A DNA stretch of 64,000 nt, taken from Calothrix sp. NIES-2100. GTDB lineage: Bacteria; Cyanobacteriota; Cyanobacteriia; Cyanobacteriales; Nostocaceae. Positions within the stretch are counted from its first letter, which is position 1. Every line of letters begins with the position of its first letter. The translations under genes were made by a program, and so were the position numbers. The DNA is taken from positions 8,320,645-8,384,644 of the forward strand of contig NZ_AP018178.1 in the NCBI RefSeq assembly GCF_002368195.1, given 5' to 3'. This document shows, one piece after another, positions 36,497-44,068 of the stretch. The notes beneath the pieces were generated by a model. That model saw only the letters and a program-made list of their open reading frames with translations. It did no database searches and was not told the origin of the DNA.

Positions 36497-37474
36497 ATGA
36501 ATGGTATTTGCACCCTAGCTAATGATTATGTTTTCGATCAGTTACTAGCTTTACTTAATAGTATTGATGCCATCTTAAGTAAAGATATTCCTGTCTGTAT
36601 CTATCCTTTTGATGATCAGATACAAAAAATAGCGGATGAAATAGTTAAGCGTCCTAATGTATTTATTTACGACGATCAAGAATCTATTAACCGCTGGGAT
36701 CAATTTATGCTGTCAGCCGCACCAGAACGGTTAAATCGCAGTAAATTTCGTCTCTATGGTGCGCACCGTCGTTTTTGTGCCTTTGATGGCCCTTTTGATA
36801 AATTTATCTACTTAGATGCTGATACCTTAGTGATGAACTCACTGACAACAGTATTTGAAAAGCTAGATAGTTATGACTTTGTTGTTTATGATTTCCAATT
36901 TAAAGACGTTAGTAAAGTATATAACGTTAATTCTCTAAAATTGCGAGAAATTTTTCCGCAAAATCGGATAGATTCAGAAATATTTTGTTCTGGTTTTTAT
37001 GGATCTAAACGAGGTATTTTTAATGCTGAACAAAGAAAATCACTGCTATTATCTCTGCAAAATGGTGAAAGAGAAATTTTGTATGCAGGTGCAGGAGAAC
37101 AACCTTTGCTTAACTATATGGTAATGAGAGCGAATCTTTCTACATATAATTTTGCTCAAGAATTACCATCTGATGAATCTACAGGATGTTCTATAAGCTC
37201 AAAGCACTTTGAAGAAAAAGAGCATATTCTTTATGACAGGGGAAATCGTTTAACTTATTTACATTATATTGGTGTTCCTCCTAACATCCATCAAGCTGTA
37301 TGTGCTGGAGAAAATATTGATTTTCCCTATCGAGAATTATTTCTTTATTATCGCTACTTACACGAACCCGAAAAGCATCCAGTGTTTGATCATAATCGGC
37401 AACCTTATGATGCTCCACCACCCAATTTCCTTACCAGAGCTTTAAGAAAATTTAAGTTAATTCCCCAAGGATAA
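36497..37474 (+). CDS. GT8-like glycosyltransferase, Npun_R2821/Npun_R2823-type family (copy 1)
   Basis: 325 residues, starting 3 bp after the preceding stop. It has a GT-A-like N-terminus (GICTLANDYVFDQLLALLNSI), the metal-binding DxD in DKFIYLDADTLVMNSL, and a conserved later block (EIFCSGFYGSKRGIF, LLNYMVMRA, LTYLHYIG) ending in FLYYRYLHEPEKHP. This matches a family named after Nostoc punctiforme proteins and related to glycogenin-like GT8 enzymes. Donor and acceptor are unknown. Two paralogues follow immediately. Confidence 0.8.
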   Translation: MNGICTLANDYVFDQLLALLNSIDAILSKDIPVCIYPFDDQIQKIADEIVKRPNVFIYDDQESINRWDQFMLSAAPERLNRSKFRLYGAHRRFCAFDGPFDKFIYLDADTLVMNSLTTVFEKLDSYDFVVYDFQFKDVSKVYNVNSLKLREIFPQNRIDSEIFCSGFYGSKRGIFNAEQRKSLLLSLQNGEREILYAGAGEQPLLNYMVMRANLSTYNFAQELPSDESTGCSISSKHFEEKEHILYDRGNRLTYLHYIGVPPNIHQAVCAGENIDFPYRELFLYYRYLHEPEKHPVFDHNRQPYDAPPPNFLTRALRKFKLIPQG

Positions 37475-37477
37475 TTT

Positions 37478-38368
37478 ATGAATCGAGGTATTTATATAGT
37501 TGCTAACGACAAGGTGATGGATAATGCGATCGCATTACTCAATAGTATTCGCTTCTATGACCAAGAAGTTCTGATTTATCTCATACCTTTTAATGATAAT
37601 TATCATAATATTGCCGATAAAATCAGCACCTTACATAACGTGCAACTTTTCCCAAACCTAGAATTAATTGAGCAATTTACCAACCGTATAGGCGAAATTT
37701 TTGAGCGGGATTTTTTGGCTTTACCCAACAAAATGCGGAAACTAGTAGCTTGGTTTGGGCCTTTAGATGAGTTTATTTATATTGATACTGATATTGTTGT
37801 TTTTGAAAAAATTGCCGATAATTTAGACAAGCTGGCTGAAGTTGATTTCTTCTGCTGCGATTATCATCATGCGAATGACAAGCTACGCAATATCTTTTCT
37901 CCATTAGTCAAAGAGCAACAAATTTTTTCCGATACCCAACTAGAGGATGTTTTCAACAGTGGTTTTTGGGCTTCCAAAAAAGGCGCTATTACTGAGCAAC
38001 AGATGGATGAAACTTTGCGTGAATGTGCTGCGCATCGCGAATATTTTGATTTCTCGGAAGGCGTTACAGATCAACCAATTTTAAATTATCTTGTCCTCAA
38101 ACTAATTAATAAACGCGGTAATCTTGTCAAAATTCCTGGGGGAGGGGCTGGTAGTTGGGCTGGTTCCCGAAATTTTCAACAGCAAGGTTATGCTCTTTAT
38201 GACAGAGGACAACGATTAAAGTATCTCCATTGGGCTGGAATCAAAATCAATACCAAGAGTCCTTATGGGGAATTGTGGAATCACTATCGCTATCTTCATG
38301 AGGGTAAATTTGCTTTTATCCCAAAACTAACTCGGCGTTTATTTCCTTTTGTCACTGCTCGTACTTAA
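37478..38368 (+). CDS. GT8-like glycosyltransferase, Npun_R2821/Npun_R2823-type family (copy 2)
   Basis: 296 residues, the shortest and most divergent of three tandem paralogues, starting 3 bp after copy 1. It has GIYIVANDKVMDNAIALLNS at the N-terminus, the DxD motif as DEFIYIDTDIVVFEKI, DVFNSGFWASKKGAI, and the closing LKYLHWAGIKINT ... LWNHYRYLHEG. The same fold and role as its neighbours is expected; divergence around the acceptor region suggests a different acceptor or donor sugar. Confidence 0.8.
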   Translation: MNRGIYIVANDKVMDNAIALLNSIRFYDQEVLIYLIPFNDNYHNIADKISTLHNVQLFPNLELIEQFTNRIGEIFERDFLALPNKMRKLVAWFGPLDEFIYIDTDIVVFEKIADNLDKLAEVDFFCCDYHHANDKLRNIFSPLVKEQQIFSDTQLEDVFNSGFWASKKGAITEQQMDETLRECAAHREYFDFSEGVTDQPILNYLVLKLINKRGNLVKIPGGGAGSWAGSRNFQQQGYALYDRGQRLKYLHWAGIKINTKSPYGELWNHYRYLHEGKFAFIPKLTRRLFPFVTART

Positions 38369-38384
38369 TATCAGGAGTACTTCC

Positions 38385-39413
38385 ATGATTGATGGTATTT
38401 ACACTCTCGCTAATGATGTCGTTTATGACCAATTGGTTGCTTTACTCAACAGTATAGAAGCTAACGCAGGTAGAAAAATTCCTGTTTGTGTAATTCCATA
38501 TAATGAGCAATTAGACAAGGTAAAGGCAGAAATTGCTATCCGAGAAAATGTTACTTTATTTGCAGATTATGCTTCCATAGCGCGTTGGGAAAACTTTGGC
38601 TCTCGGATTTGGAAAGCTCATCCAAGAGCATTAAAGCTATGGCAAGAATATGGTTTACCAGATAATTATCGTCTAGAAAGGCATCGCAAACTTTGTTGTC
38701 TAGATGGCCCATTTGACAAGTTTATTTTCTTTGATGGTGATACACTTTTGATGAGACCATTAGATGATGTATATCAAAAATTAGATGAGTATGATTGGGT
38801 AACAAATGATTATCAATATAAATCGGATTTGAATTATATTTTTAACTGGTCGCAAGATAAAATAGAAAATCTTTTGCATTTAAAAAACGTCAGTAGCAAT
38901 ATTTTTTGTTCTGGTTGGTTTGCTTCTAAAAAGGGTATTTTTGATGATGCAATTTTAGCCAAGCTACTAGAAAATTTAGAGGCTGGTGAAGCTGATGTCT
39001 TAGCATGGGCTGATTCGGATCAAACAGTTATTAACTATTTAGTTTTACGTAGTGGAATTTCTTATTACAACTACGCCTATCATGGTCAAGGAACTGGTTG
39101 TCATTGGAGTTCTAAATTTGATGTTGTAGATAATATACTTTATGACCAAGGCGAACCACTAACATATCTTCACTATATGAGTGTAGCGTCTTCAGATTTT
39201 ACGCGGCTTTGTAGTGGTGAAGATGTTGATATTCCTTATCGCGATGTTTTTTTATATTATCGCTACTTAAAATCGCCTGAAAGCCGTCCTCAAAGATTTA
39301 TCCGTCCAAATGCACTCACGCAGTTGAAAAAGTTTACTAGCAGTTTTATCGAGCAAAAAGTTAGCAATATTAAGCTTAACTATCGCAATTTTAAGAATAG
39401 AGTTGCTCAATAA
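38385..39413 (+). CDS. GT8-like glycosyltransferase, Npun_R2821/Npun_R2823-type family (copy 3)
   Basis: 342 residues from ATG 38385, which has AGGAG seven bases upstream; an earlier in-frame start at 38349 would overlap copy 2. Motifs align with copy 1: GIYTLANDVVYDQLVALLNS, DKFIFFDGDTLLMRPL (D-G-D instead of D-A-D), NIFCSGWFASKKGIF, TVINYLVLRS, LTYLHYMSV, FLYYRYLKSPESRP. A basic C-terminal tail (KKFTSSFIEQKVSNIKLNYR) may tether it to the membrane. It is the last intact gene of the glycan cluster. Confidence 0.8.
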   Translation: MIDGIYTLANDVVYDQLVALLNSIEANAGRKIPVCVIPYNEQLDKVKAEIAIRENVTLFADYASIARWENFGSRIWKAHPRALKLWQEYGLPDNYRLERHRKLCCLDGPFDKFIFFDGDTLLMRPLDDVYQKLDEYDWVTNDYQYKSDLNYIFNWSQDKIENLLHLKNVSSNIFCSGWFASKKGIFDDAILAKLLENLEAGEADVLAWADSDQTVINYLVLRSGISYYNYAYHGQGTGCHWSSKFDVVDNILYDQGEPLTYLHYMSVASSDFTRLCSGEDVDIPYRDVFLYYRYLKSPESRPQRFIRPNALTQLKKFTSSFIEQKVSNIKLNYRNFKNRVAQ

Positions 39414-39479
39414 GATTTAGGCAAAAATTAAGCAGGTAAAAATATGTGTTTCAAAATTAATAAAACATAAATATAACTA

Positions 39480-39603
39480 CTATAGGAATCCGATTTGATT
39501 TCTGAAAAAATCTCAGTACCTGTAGGTATTGCCCACCAAAGCCCGGATATGTGTGGCATAGCCCCACTACGTATATTTCAAAAATCAAATATGAATCCTA
39601 TAG
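39480..39603. mobile_element. MITE-like element with CTATAGGA ends
   Basis: 28-bp terminal inverted repeats (39480-39507 and 39576-39603) match at 24 of 28 positions and both begin CTATAGGA. The 68-bp interior codes for nothing. Size and structure fit a miniature inverted-repeat element; no clear target duplication is visible. Confidence 0.65.
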
Positions 39604-39655
39604 TCTAATTCGCTCAACCCATATGAATATTTCTAAAGAATTCTGCATAGAATAA

Positions 39656-39862
39656 GTAAGAATCCAAAATGGACAATCGAATCTGCAAGAAAAAGCAATT
39701 TACTTCCAGATTCACAAAGAAATTGAATATCCAAAAATTTCTCTTTGGAGAAAAATACTTGATAAGTTGATTAACCGCAGCGTGTTTTTTTATCGAATAT
39801 TCAGACTAAAAAGATTTATAAAAGAAGATGATGATTTATACAATATTTTTGACGTAACTTAA
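39656..39862 (+). pseudogene. Possible C-terminal remnant of a glycan-cluster gene
   Basis: 68 codons without a start, closed upstream by TAA and ended by TAA. The peptide looks like a real protein tail: acidic and hydrophobic helices (LQEKAIYFQIHKEIEYPK), then a basic aromatic stretch (SVFFYRIFRLKRFIKEDDD). It is in the same orientation as the glycan genes, immediately downstream of a MITE-like element. Identity unknown; it could also be chance. Confidence 0.3.
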
Positions 39863-39900
39863 AGTAAGTTCGATGTAGAGGATTTTGACCTCACCCCCAG

Positions 39901-39923
39901 CCCCTCTCCTACTAGGAGAGGGG
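39901..39923. terminator. Hairpin CCCCTCTCC-N5-GGAGAGGGG
   Basis: A 9-bp perfect stem 27 bp beyond the 3' end of the - strand gene at 39950. No U-run on either strand; it resembles a dispersed cyanobacterial repeat ('acccccagcccctctcct') but may still end transcription between convergent units. Confidence 0.45.
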
Positions 39924-39949
39924 AGAAAAACTATGATTTTTCTTTAATC

Positions 39950-40324
39950 CTAAGATAAAGAATCTAAATCCAGAGATTGCATACCTTGGCGCTTTACAAA
40001 CTCCAGCATACTTCCCAATTGCACCCACACTAGTAGACAAGTTAGTAAGCTAATTGGCAAGCCAACTCCTAAAGCCAGCAAGGTGGGAAAACCAAATATT
40101 TCTAACCCTGAGGTGAGAAATAAACAAGTACCACCAGTGATACCAATAAATGGCACAATGAGTTGTTTTAATGGGGAAGCTGGCTTAACATTTTTTGCTC
40201 GCTCACTTGGCCATTTCTGTACAATTACTTTTAAAGTACCAGATAAGGCTATGCCAGAAGTTATTGCTATCAATAAACCAACAAGTAGTAGAAAATATGG
40301 TGGATGCACAGGGTAATAGTACAT
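39950..40324 (-). CDS. Small membrane protein, 124 aa, unknown function
   Basis: Three hydrophobic segments are evident: residues about 10-33, 54-74 and 80-104, the first preceded by MYYYPVHPPY. The loop between the first and second is basic (KWPSERAKNVKPASPLK), placing it in the cytoplasm. No catalytic motif and no family recognised. It is not clearly in an operon with the UbiB-like gene 157 bp upstream on the same strand; STRR repeats lie between them. Confidence 0.65.
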   Translation of the reverse strand: MYYYPVHPPYFLLLVGLLIAITSGIALSGTLKVIVQKWPSERAKNVKPASPLKQLIVPFIGITGGTCLFLTSGLEIFGFPTLLALGVGLPISLLTCLLVWVQLGSMLEFVKRQGMQSLDLDSLS

Positions 40325-40365
40325 GAAAACTCCTAATTGGTAGAGAAATTTAAAAGTAAGTAGCT

Positions 40366-40394
40366 GTCATTGGTCATTGGTCATTGGTCATTTG
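40366..40394. repeat. STRR heptamers TCATTGG
   Basis: Four tandem TCATTGG/TCATTTG heptamers between the small membrane protein and the UbiB-like gene. Confidence 0.8.
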
Positions 40395-40480
40395 TGCAGC
40401 CAGTTTAATAGTTAAGTTCAATTGCCTACTTACTTAATTGGGCGTTTTGAAACTTCAGACTTCAGCCTTCAGTTAACTTG

Positions 40481-42325
40481 TTAGTTTTGATTTCGGGCGG
40501 GATTGCTACCAAAAGTAATAAAGGATGTAGCTTTTGGGAGAATAGTGGCTGCGCCTTCTCTCGATAACTCTGTTAACAAGCCGATCGCTACATTGAATAA
40601 ACGATTTGGCTGTAAGTCATCTTTGACTAGGTTCCACAGACGTTGAACTTCTTCTGTATGCAGACGGTCATCTTCTGTGAGGGCTAGCACTAATTGCTGA
40701 CGCAGAAATTTACCTTCTTCAGACAGCAGAAATTGCAACCCCATTTGGGCTGTAGGTAAGACATCAAAGCTGTCGTCAGTACGGGCGATCGCAATTAAAT
40801 TTTCTAAACGCTGCCACTGGAATTTACCATCTTTAAACAGCACATTCAGCAACCGTCGCCGTAATTGGGAAGATTCTCCTGTGAGCAAGCGTCTAGCAAT
40901 ATAGGGATAACCTACCTCAACAATTTTGAAATTGGGGTTGAGGCTAAGAGCAATACCTTCTTGGGTAACTAGGGAACGAATAATCAAAGCAAACTTCGCT
41001 GGGACTCGGAAAGGATACTCATACATCAGTTCCGAGAATTCATCGGTAATGGTTTTGAAGTTGAAATCCCCTACGTTTTTACCTATGGCATTACCTAGCA
41101 CTGATTCTAATGCTGGCACAATCGGGCAAATATTTGTGTCTGGCGTGAGAAAACCCAACTGAACAAAGTCTGTGGCTAAGTCAGTGTAGTCTTTATTTAC
41201 CAGATGCACTAACGCATCTACCAGGGTTTCTTTGGTGGTTTCCTCTAGCTGATCCATCATCCCAAAGTCGATGTAAGCCATCCTACCATCAGGCATGGCG
41301 AACAAATTACCTGGGTGAGGGTCAGCATGGAAGAATCCATGTTCTAATAGCTGTTGTAAACCTGAGGTGACACCGATTTTGATGATGTCCTCTGGGTCTA
41401 AACCTGCGGCGCGGATACTTTTAGTATCTGTCAATTTGAAGCCGTTAATCCATTCCAGGGTTAATACACGGCTATTGGTATAACGCCAATAAATACTGGG
41501 GACTTTGACACTGTTGTCATCACGGAAGTTATGGGCAAATTTTTCCGCGTTGCGACCTTCATTGATGTAATCAATTTCTTCAAATAACTTAGTGCCAAAC
41601 TCGTCCACAATTAAGGTGAGGTCGTGACCGAGATTCAGGGGTAGCCAAGGCGATAGCCAAGTTGCAGCCCAACGCATGAGATACAAGTCTCTGGTCAAAG
41701 TTGGTCTTAAGTTGGGGCGTTGCACTTTCACGGCGACTTCTTCGCCACTGAGCAAGCGACCACGATAAACTTGACCTAAGCTAGCAGCTGCTACGGGTTT
41801 AGGTGACAGTTCGCTAAAGACTTCGCTAATTGAGCGATCAAGTTCAGTTTCGATAATCTGATAAGCCAGTGCATTATCGAAAGCTGGTAATTGGTCTTGC
41901 AGTTTGATCAATTCTTCGAGGAAGTCTTTACGTATCAGGTCTGGTCTGGTGGATAGGGCTTGACCGACTTTAATGAATGTGGGGCCTAGGCGAGTGAGCA
42001 GTTCTCGTAATTGAGTGGCGCGTTTCCTCTTGTTCTGCTCTACTTGATTTTGCCATTCATCCCACTTCAAACTAATAATAAATCCAGCAAAAAACCAGAT
42101 AATTCTCAGTAAACGCCCCCATGCGAGCCAGGGACGGTAACGATAATAACTAGCGATCGCGTCTGGATTGTAGCGCCTTAGCTGAGCAGATTGATACTGA
42201 CCCACGCTTTTATTTGCCTCTTCAACTGGGAAATTTACACTTTTTTGTTGGTTTCTAAAATTACTTGCTAATTGCAAGTACAAGATACCGATAGTTTTTA
42301 TAAAACACAATAAAGTTGTACCCAT
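40481..42325 (-). CDS. AarF/ABC1/UbiB family atypical kinase
   Basis: 614 residues. Hallmarks of the ABC1/UbiB fold: the KxGQ motif in TFIKVGQALSTRPDLI, the Ala-rich loop AAASLGQVYRG in place of a Gly-rich loop, the invariant Lys in VAVKVQRPN, catalytic HADPHPGNLF and the metal-binding DFGMMDQL. An N-terminal extension of about 70 residues includes a hydrophobic segment (LLRIIWFFAGFII), and a C-terminal helical region follows. Family members support prenyl-quinone synthesis; in cyanobacteria and plastids that means plastoquinone/tocopherol metabolism, probably at the thylakoid. Cyanobacteria carry several paralogues, so no symbol is given. Confidence 0.92.
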   Translation of the reverse strand: MGTTLLCFIKTIGILYLQLASNFRNQQKSVNFPVEEANKSVGQYQSAQLRRYNPDAIASYYRYRPWLAWGRLLRIIWFFAGFIISLKWDEWQNQVEQNKRKRATQLRELLTRLGPTFIKVGQALSTRPDLIRKDFLEELIKLQDQLPAFDNALAYQIIETELDRSISEVFSELSPKPVAAASLGQVYRGRLLSGEEVAVKVQRPNLRPTLTRDLYLMRWAATWLSPWLPLNLGHDLTLIVDEFGTKLFEEIDYINEGRNAEKFAHNFRDDNSVKVPSIYWRYTNSRVLTLEWINGFKLTDTKSIRAAGLDPEDIIKIGVTSGLQQLLEHGFFHADPHPGNLFAMPDGRMAYIDFGMMDQLEETTKETLVDALVHLVNKDYTDLATDFVQLGFLTPDTNICPIVPALESVLGNAIGKNVGDFNFKTITDEFSELMYEYPFRVPAKFALIIRSLVTQEGIALSLNPNFKIVEVGYPYIARRLLTGESSQLRRRLLNVLFKDGKFQWQRLENLIAIARTDDSFDVLPTAQMGLQFLLSEEGKFLRQQLVLALTEDDRLHTEEVQRLWNLVKDDLQPNRLFNVAIGLLTELSREGAATILPKATSFITFGSNPARNQN

Positions 42326-42598
42326 TTCTGGGCAGTTTTTGTGGCCAAATTAGCCTACTTTACTGCTGATTTTTTGTTATCTTTTTGTTAATTATACTTT
42401 ATAAAAGTACAAATATTCCTTCTCTATAAGGATTTTAGGTATTTATGTGATATAAAATACATTTGGGCATTGGGCATCCCTTCTCTGCGAGACGCTACGC
42501 GAACGGCTCCGCTCAGGGCAAGGGGGCATGGGGCATTGGTAATTTGTCTCCCTTGTCTCCCTTGTCTCCCTTGTCCCTTCTGCTCCCTGCTATGAAAC
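42326..42598. repeat. Spacer with 9-bp CTTGTCTCC repeats
   Basis: Between the UbiB-like gene and the next - strand gene, 42544-42579 repeats TTGTCTCCC three times and then a variant. A dispersed 'GAGACGCTACGCGAACGG' block lies at about 42488-42505. No gene. Confidence 0.65.
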
Positions 42599-43033
42599 CT
42601 ACAGCCACTCCCCACCCCGGAAACGCCAGCGGGGAAAGATGATCCGCATGAGGCTTTGGGAGGAAATGAAAACTGCTAGCCAGACGATGGTGTAATGGAT
42701 GAAAAAGACTGTTGGTGGTAGTTCTTCCTTGGGTATGGGGATGGGTAGAAAGCCAAATATTTTTACGCCACAGAAAACAAATATAAATTCCCAAATTCCC
42801 GCGAAGAGTTGATAAGCTGCGGGCCAGTCTCGATCCCAACGAAATTTTTGTAGATAGTTATACAGTACATCCCAACCTAAGCCAAAGATGGCGACGTAGG
42901 TAAGTATCCAGAAATAAATTATGCCAGGTGCATTACCAATTAAACCAACGGCAAAAGGTAATGAGACTAATACGCCTACAGTTACTAGTAGTAATAATCG
43001 AGTTTGCCAACGACCAAATAAAGTGGGAGTCAT
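42599..43033 (-). CDS. Conserved membrane protein, 144 aa
   Basis: Four hydrophobic segments: residues about 10-32, 38-58, 76-98 and 108-128. The charged loop between the second and third (YLQKFRWDRDWPAAYQLF) and the ending PRWRFRGGEWL are distinctive. It resembles a conserved cyanobacterial family without assigned function. It follows the GDSL esterase gene on the same strand, but a terminator at 43081-43104 separates them, so it probably has its own promoter. Confidence 0.7.
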   Translation of the reverse strand: MTPTLFGRWQTRLLLLVTVGVLVSLPFAVGLIGNAPGIIYFWILTYVAIFGLGWDVLYNYLQKFRWDRDWPAAYQLFAGIWEFIFVFCGVKIFGFLPIPIPKEELPPTVFFIHYTIVWLAVFISSQSLMRIIFPRWRFRGGEWL

Positions 43034-43080
43034 AAAAGTATTGAGTACTGAGTTTAATTAAGTTTCATCATACTCATATT

Positions 43081-43104
43081 AAAAAACTCCACAAGATTGT
43101 GGAG
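43081..43104 (-). terminator. Rho-independent terminator of the GDSL gene
   Basis: On the - strand CTCCACAA-TC-TTGTGGAG is followed by TTTTTT. The 8-bp stem plus U-run is a canonical intrinsic terminator, 150 bp past the esterase stop. Confidence 0.75.
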
Positions 43105-43165
43105 CTTTCCGTCTAAGTGGGAAATTTTGGTTCGGGACTTACAAAAAATAAATTACCCATATTCC

Positions 43166-43222
43166 GTAGTGCGAGCATCTTGCTCGATGAATGAACACCA
43201 GCGAGCGAGACGCTCGCACTAC
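43166..43222. repeat. Dispersed palindrome GTAGTGCGAGC...GCTCGCACTAC
   Basis: 21-bp arms (43166-43186 and 43202-43222) differ at two positions around a 15-nt loop. A dispersed cyanobacterial intergenic repeat, here in the 3' untranslated part of the GDSL gene. Confidence 0.75.
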
Positions 43223-43256
43223 AAATTTATTGGGTATTTAAAAAATTGGATGTCCC

Positions 43257-43967
43257 TTAAATCGCTACGGAAGAATGATAAGTGGCTAGTGCTTGCCAAT
43301 TGATTACATCGTCTAACAAAGCTTGATAACCTAGGGTGTTGGGGTGAAGTCCATCATGAGAGATGCGTTTGCGCCGCCAAAGTTCACCGCGTTCCATCCA
43401 TTGGTCGAAAATATCGAGATACGGAATACGGCGTTGATTGCAAGCAATTCTCGTGGCTTCTTTGTAGCGATATTGATCGGCGTGATTGTAGTAGAAGCAA
43501 TCGAGAAATGGCATTTTAGTTTCATCAACTGGAACCATCCCCACAAACACTACAGGGCAAAGTTGTTGTGCTTGTTCTAGGAGTTCGGCGATTTGTGATT
43601 CAAATAAGCCAAAATCTGTATAATTCCGTCCATCAGGACGAGATAACCGCGCTGAATCATTTACGCCTACGGACAAAATAATTAAGTCGGGGACACGATT
43701 TCGCAGTTCACCTCGGTGGCGAAATTCTACTTCTAGCCTTTGGGCGACTTGTTGGGTGCGATCGCCTCTTACTCCCAGATTATAAAGTACATGACCTGTA
43801 CTATCCGGTAACATCCACTGTCGCCGTAGTTGTTCGACCCAACCGCCTTTGTCTGGATCGCCGAATCCATATATTAAGCTATCCCCTAGTGCGATAATCT
43901 TCAAAGGCTGACAATGGTTTGGTGCTATGGACAGCTGCATTGAGGAAGGTCGCTCGAATGTTTGCAT
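43257..43967 (-). CDS. SGNH/GDSL-family hydrolase
   Basis: 236 residues with the four SGNH blocks: block I IALGDSLIYGFGDPDKGG (nucleophile Ser), block II Gly in LGVRGDRTQ, block III VGVNDSAR (Asn), block V SHDGLHPNTLGY (Asp and His). The family hydrolyses esters of lipids, sugars or acyl-thioesters. There is no signal peptide, so it is probably cytoplasmic like TesA-type lysophospholipase/arylesterases without a leader. An internal ATG at residue 10 is an alternative start. It is monocistronic, judging from the terminator behind it. Confidence 0.88.
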   Translation of the reverse strand: MQTFERPSSMQLSIAPNHCQPLKIIALGDSLIYGFGDPDKGGWVEQLRRQWMLPDSTGHVLYNLGVRGDRTQQVAQRLEVEFRHRGELRNRVPDLIILSVGVNDSARLSRPDGRNYTDFGLFESQIAELLEQAQQLCPVVFVGMVPVDETKMPFLDCFYYNHADQYRYKEATRIACNQRRIPYLDIFDQWMERGELWRRKRISHDGLHPNTLGYQALLDDVINWQALATYHSSVAI

Positions 43968-44068
43968 CTTAAAAAGACTTTATTTTATATCTTTACAAGA
44001 TTCTATACATTTCTACACCATTACAGAGTATCTTTCTACTCTTCTGTTCTAGTTTTGTTAGCTGTCAC

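Larger units (their letters stand above)
39414..39949. other. 536-bp spacer with MITE-like element and gene remnant
   Basis: Holds a 124-bp element with 28-bp imperfect inverted ends (39480-39603), a possible C-terminal gene remnant (39656-39862) and a G/C-rich hairpin (39901-39923). Confidence 0.55.

Noticed and set aside
28544..39413. Assigning the glycan cluster to heterocyst envelope polysaccharide (hep) synthesis
   Set aside because: The exporter resembles HepA-type proteins, but gene content does not identify the product; a hep symbol would be unsupported.
42534..42600. CTTGTCTCC repeats as a CRISPR-like or coding tract
   Set aside because: Units are contiguous without spacers and match the STRR style seen at several other spacers.
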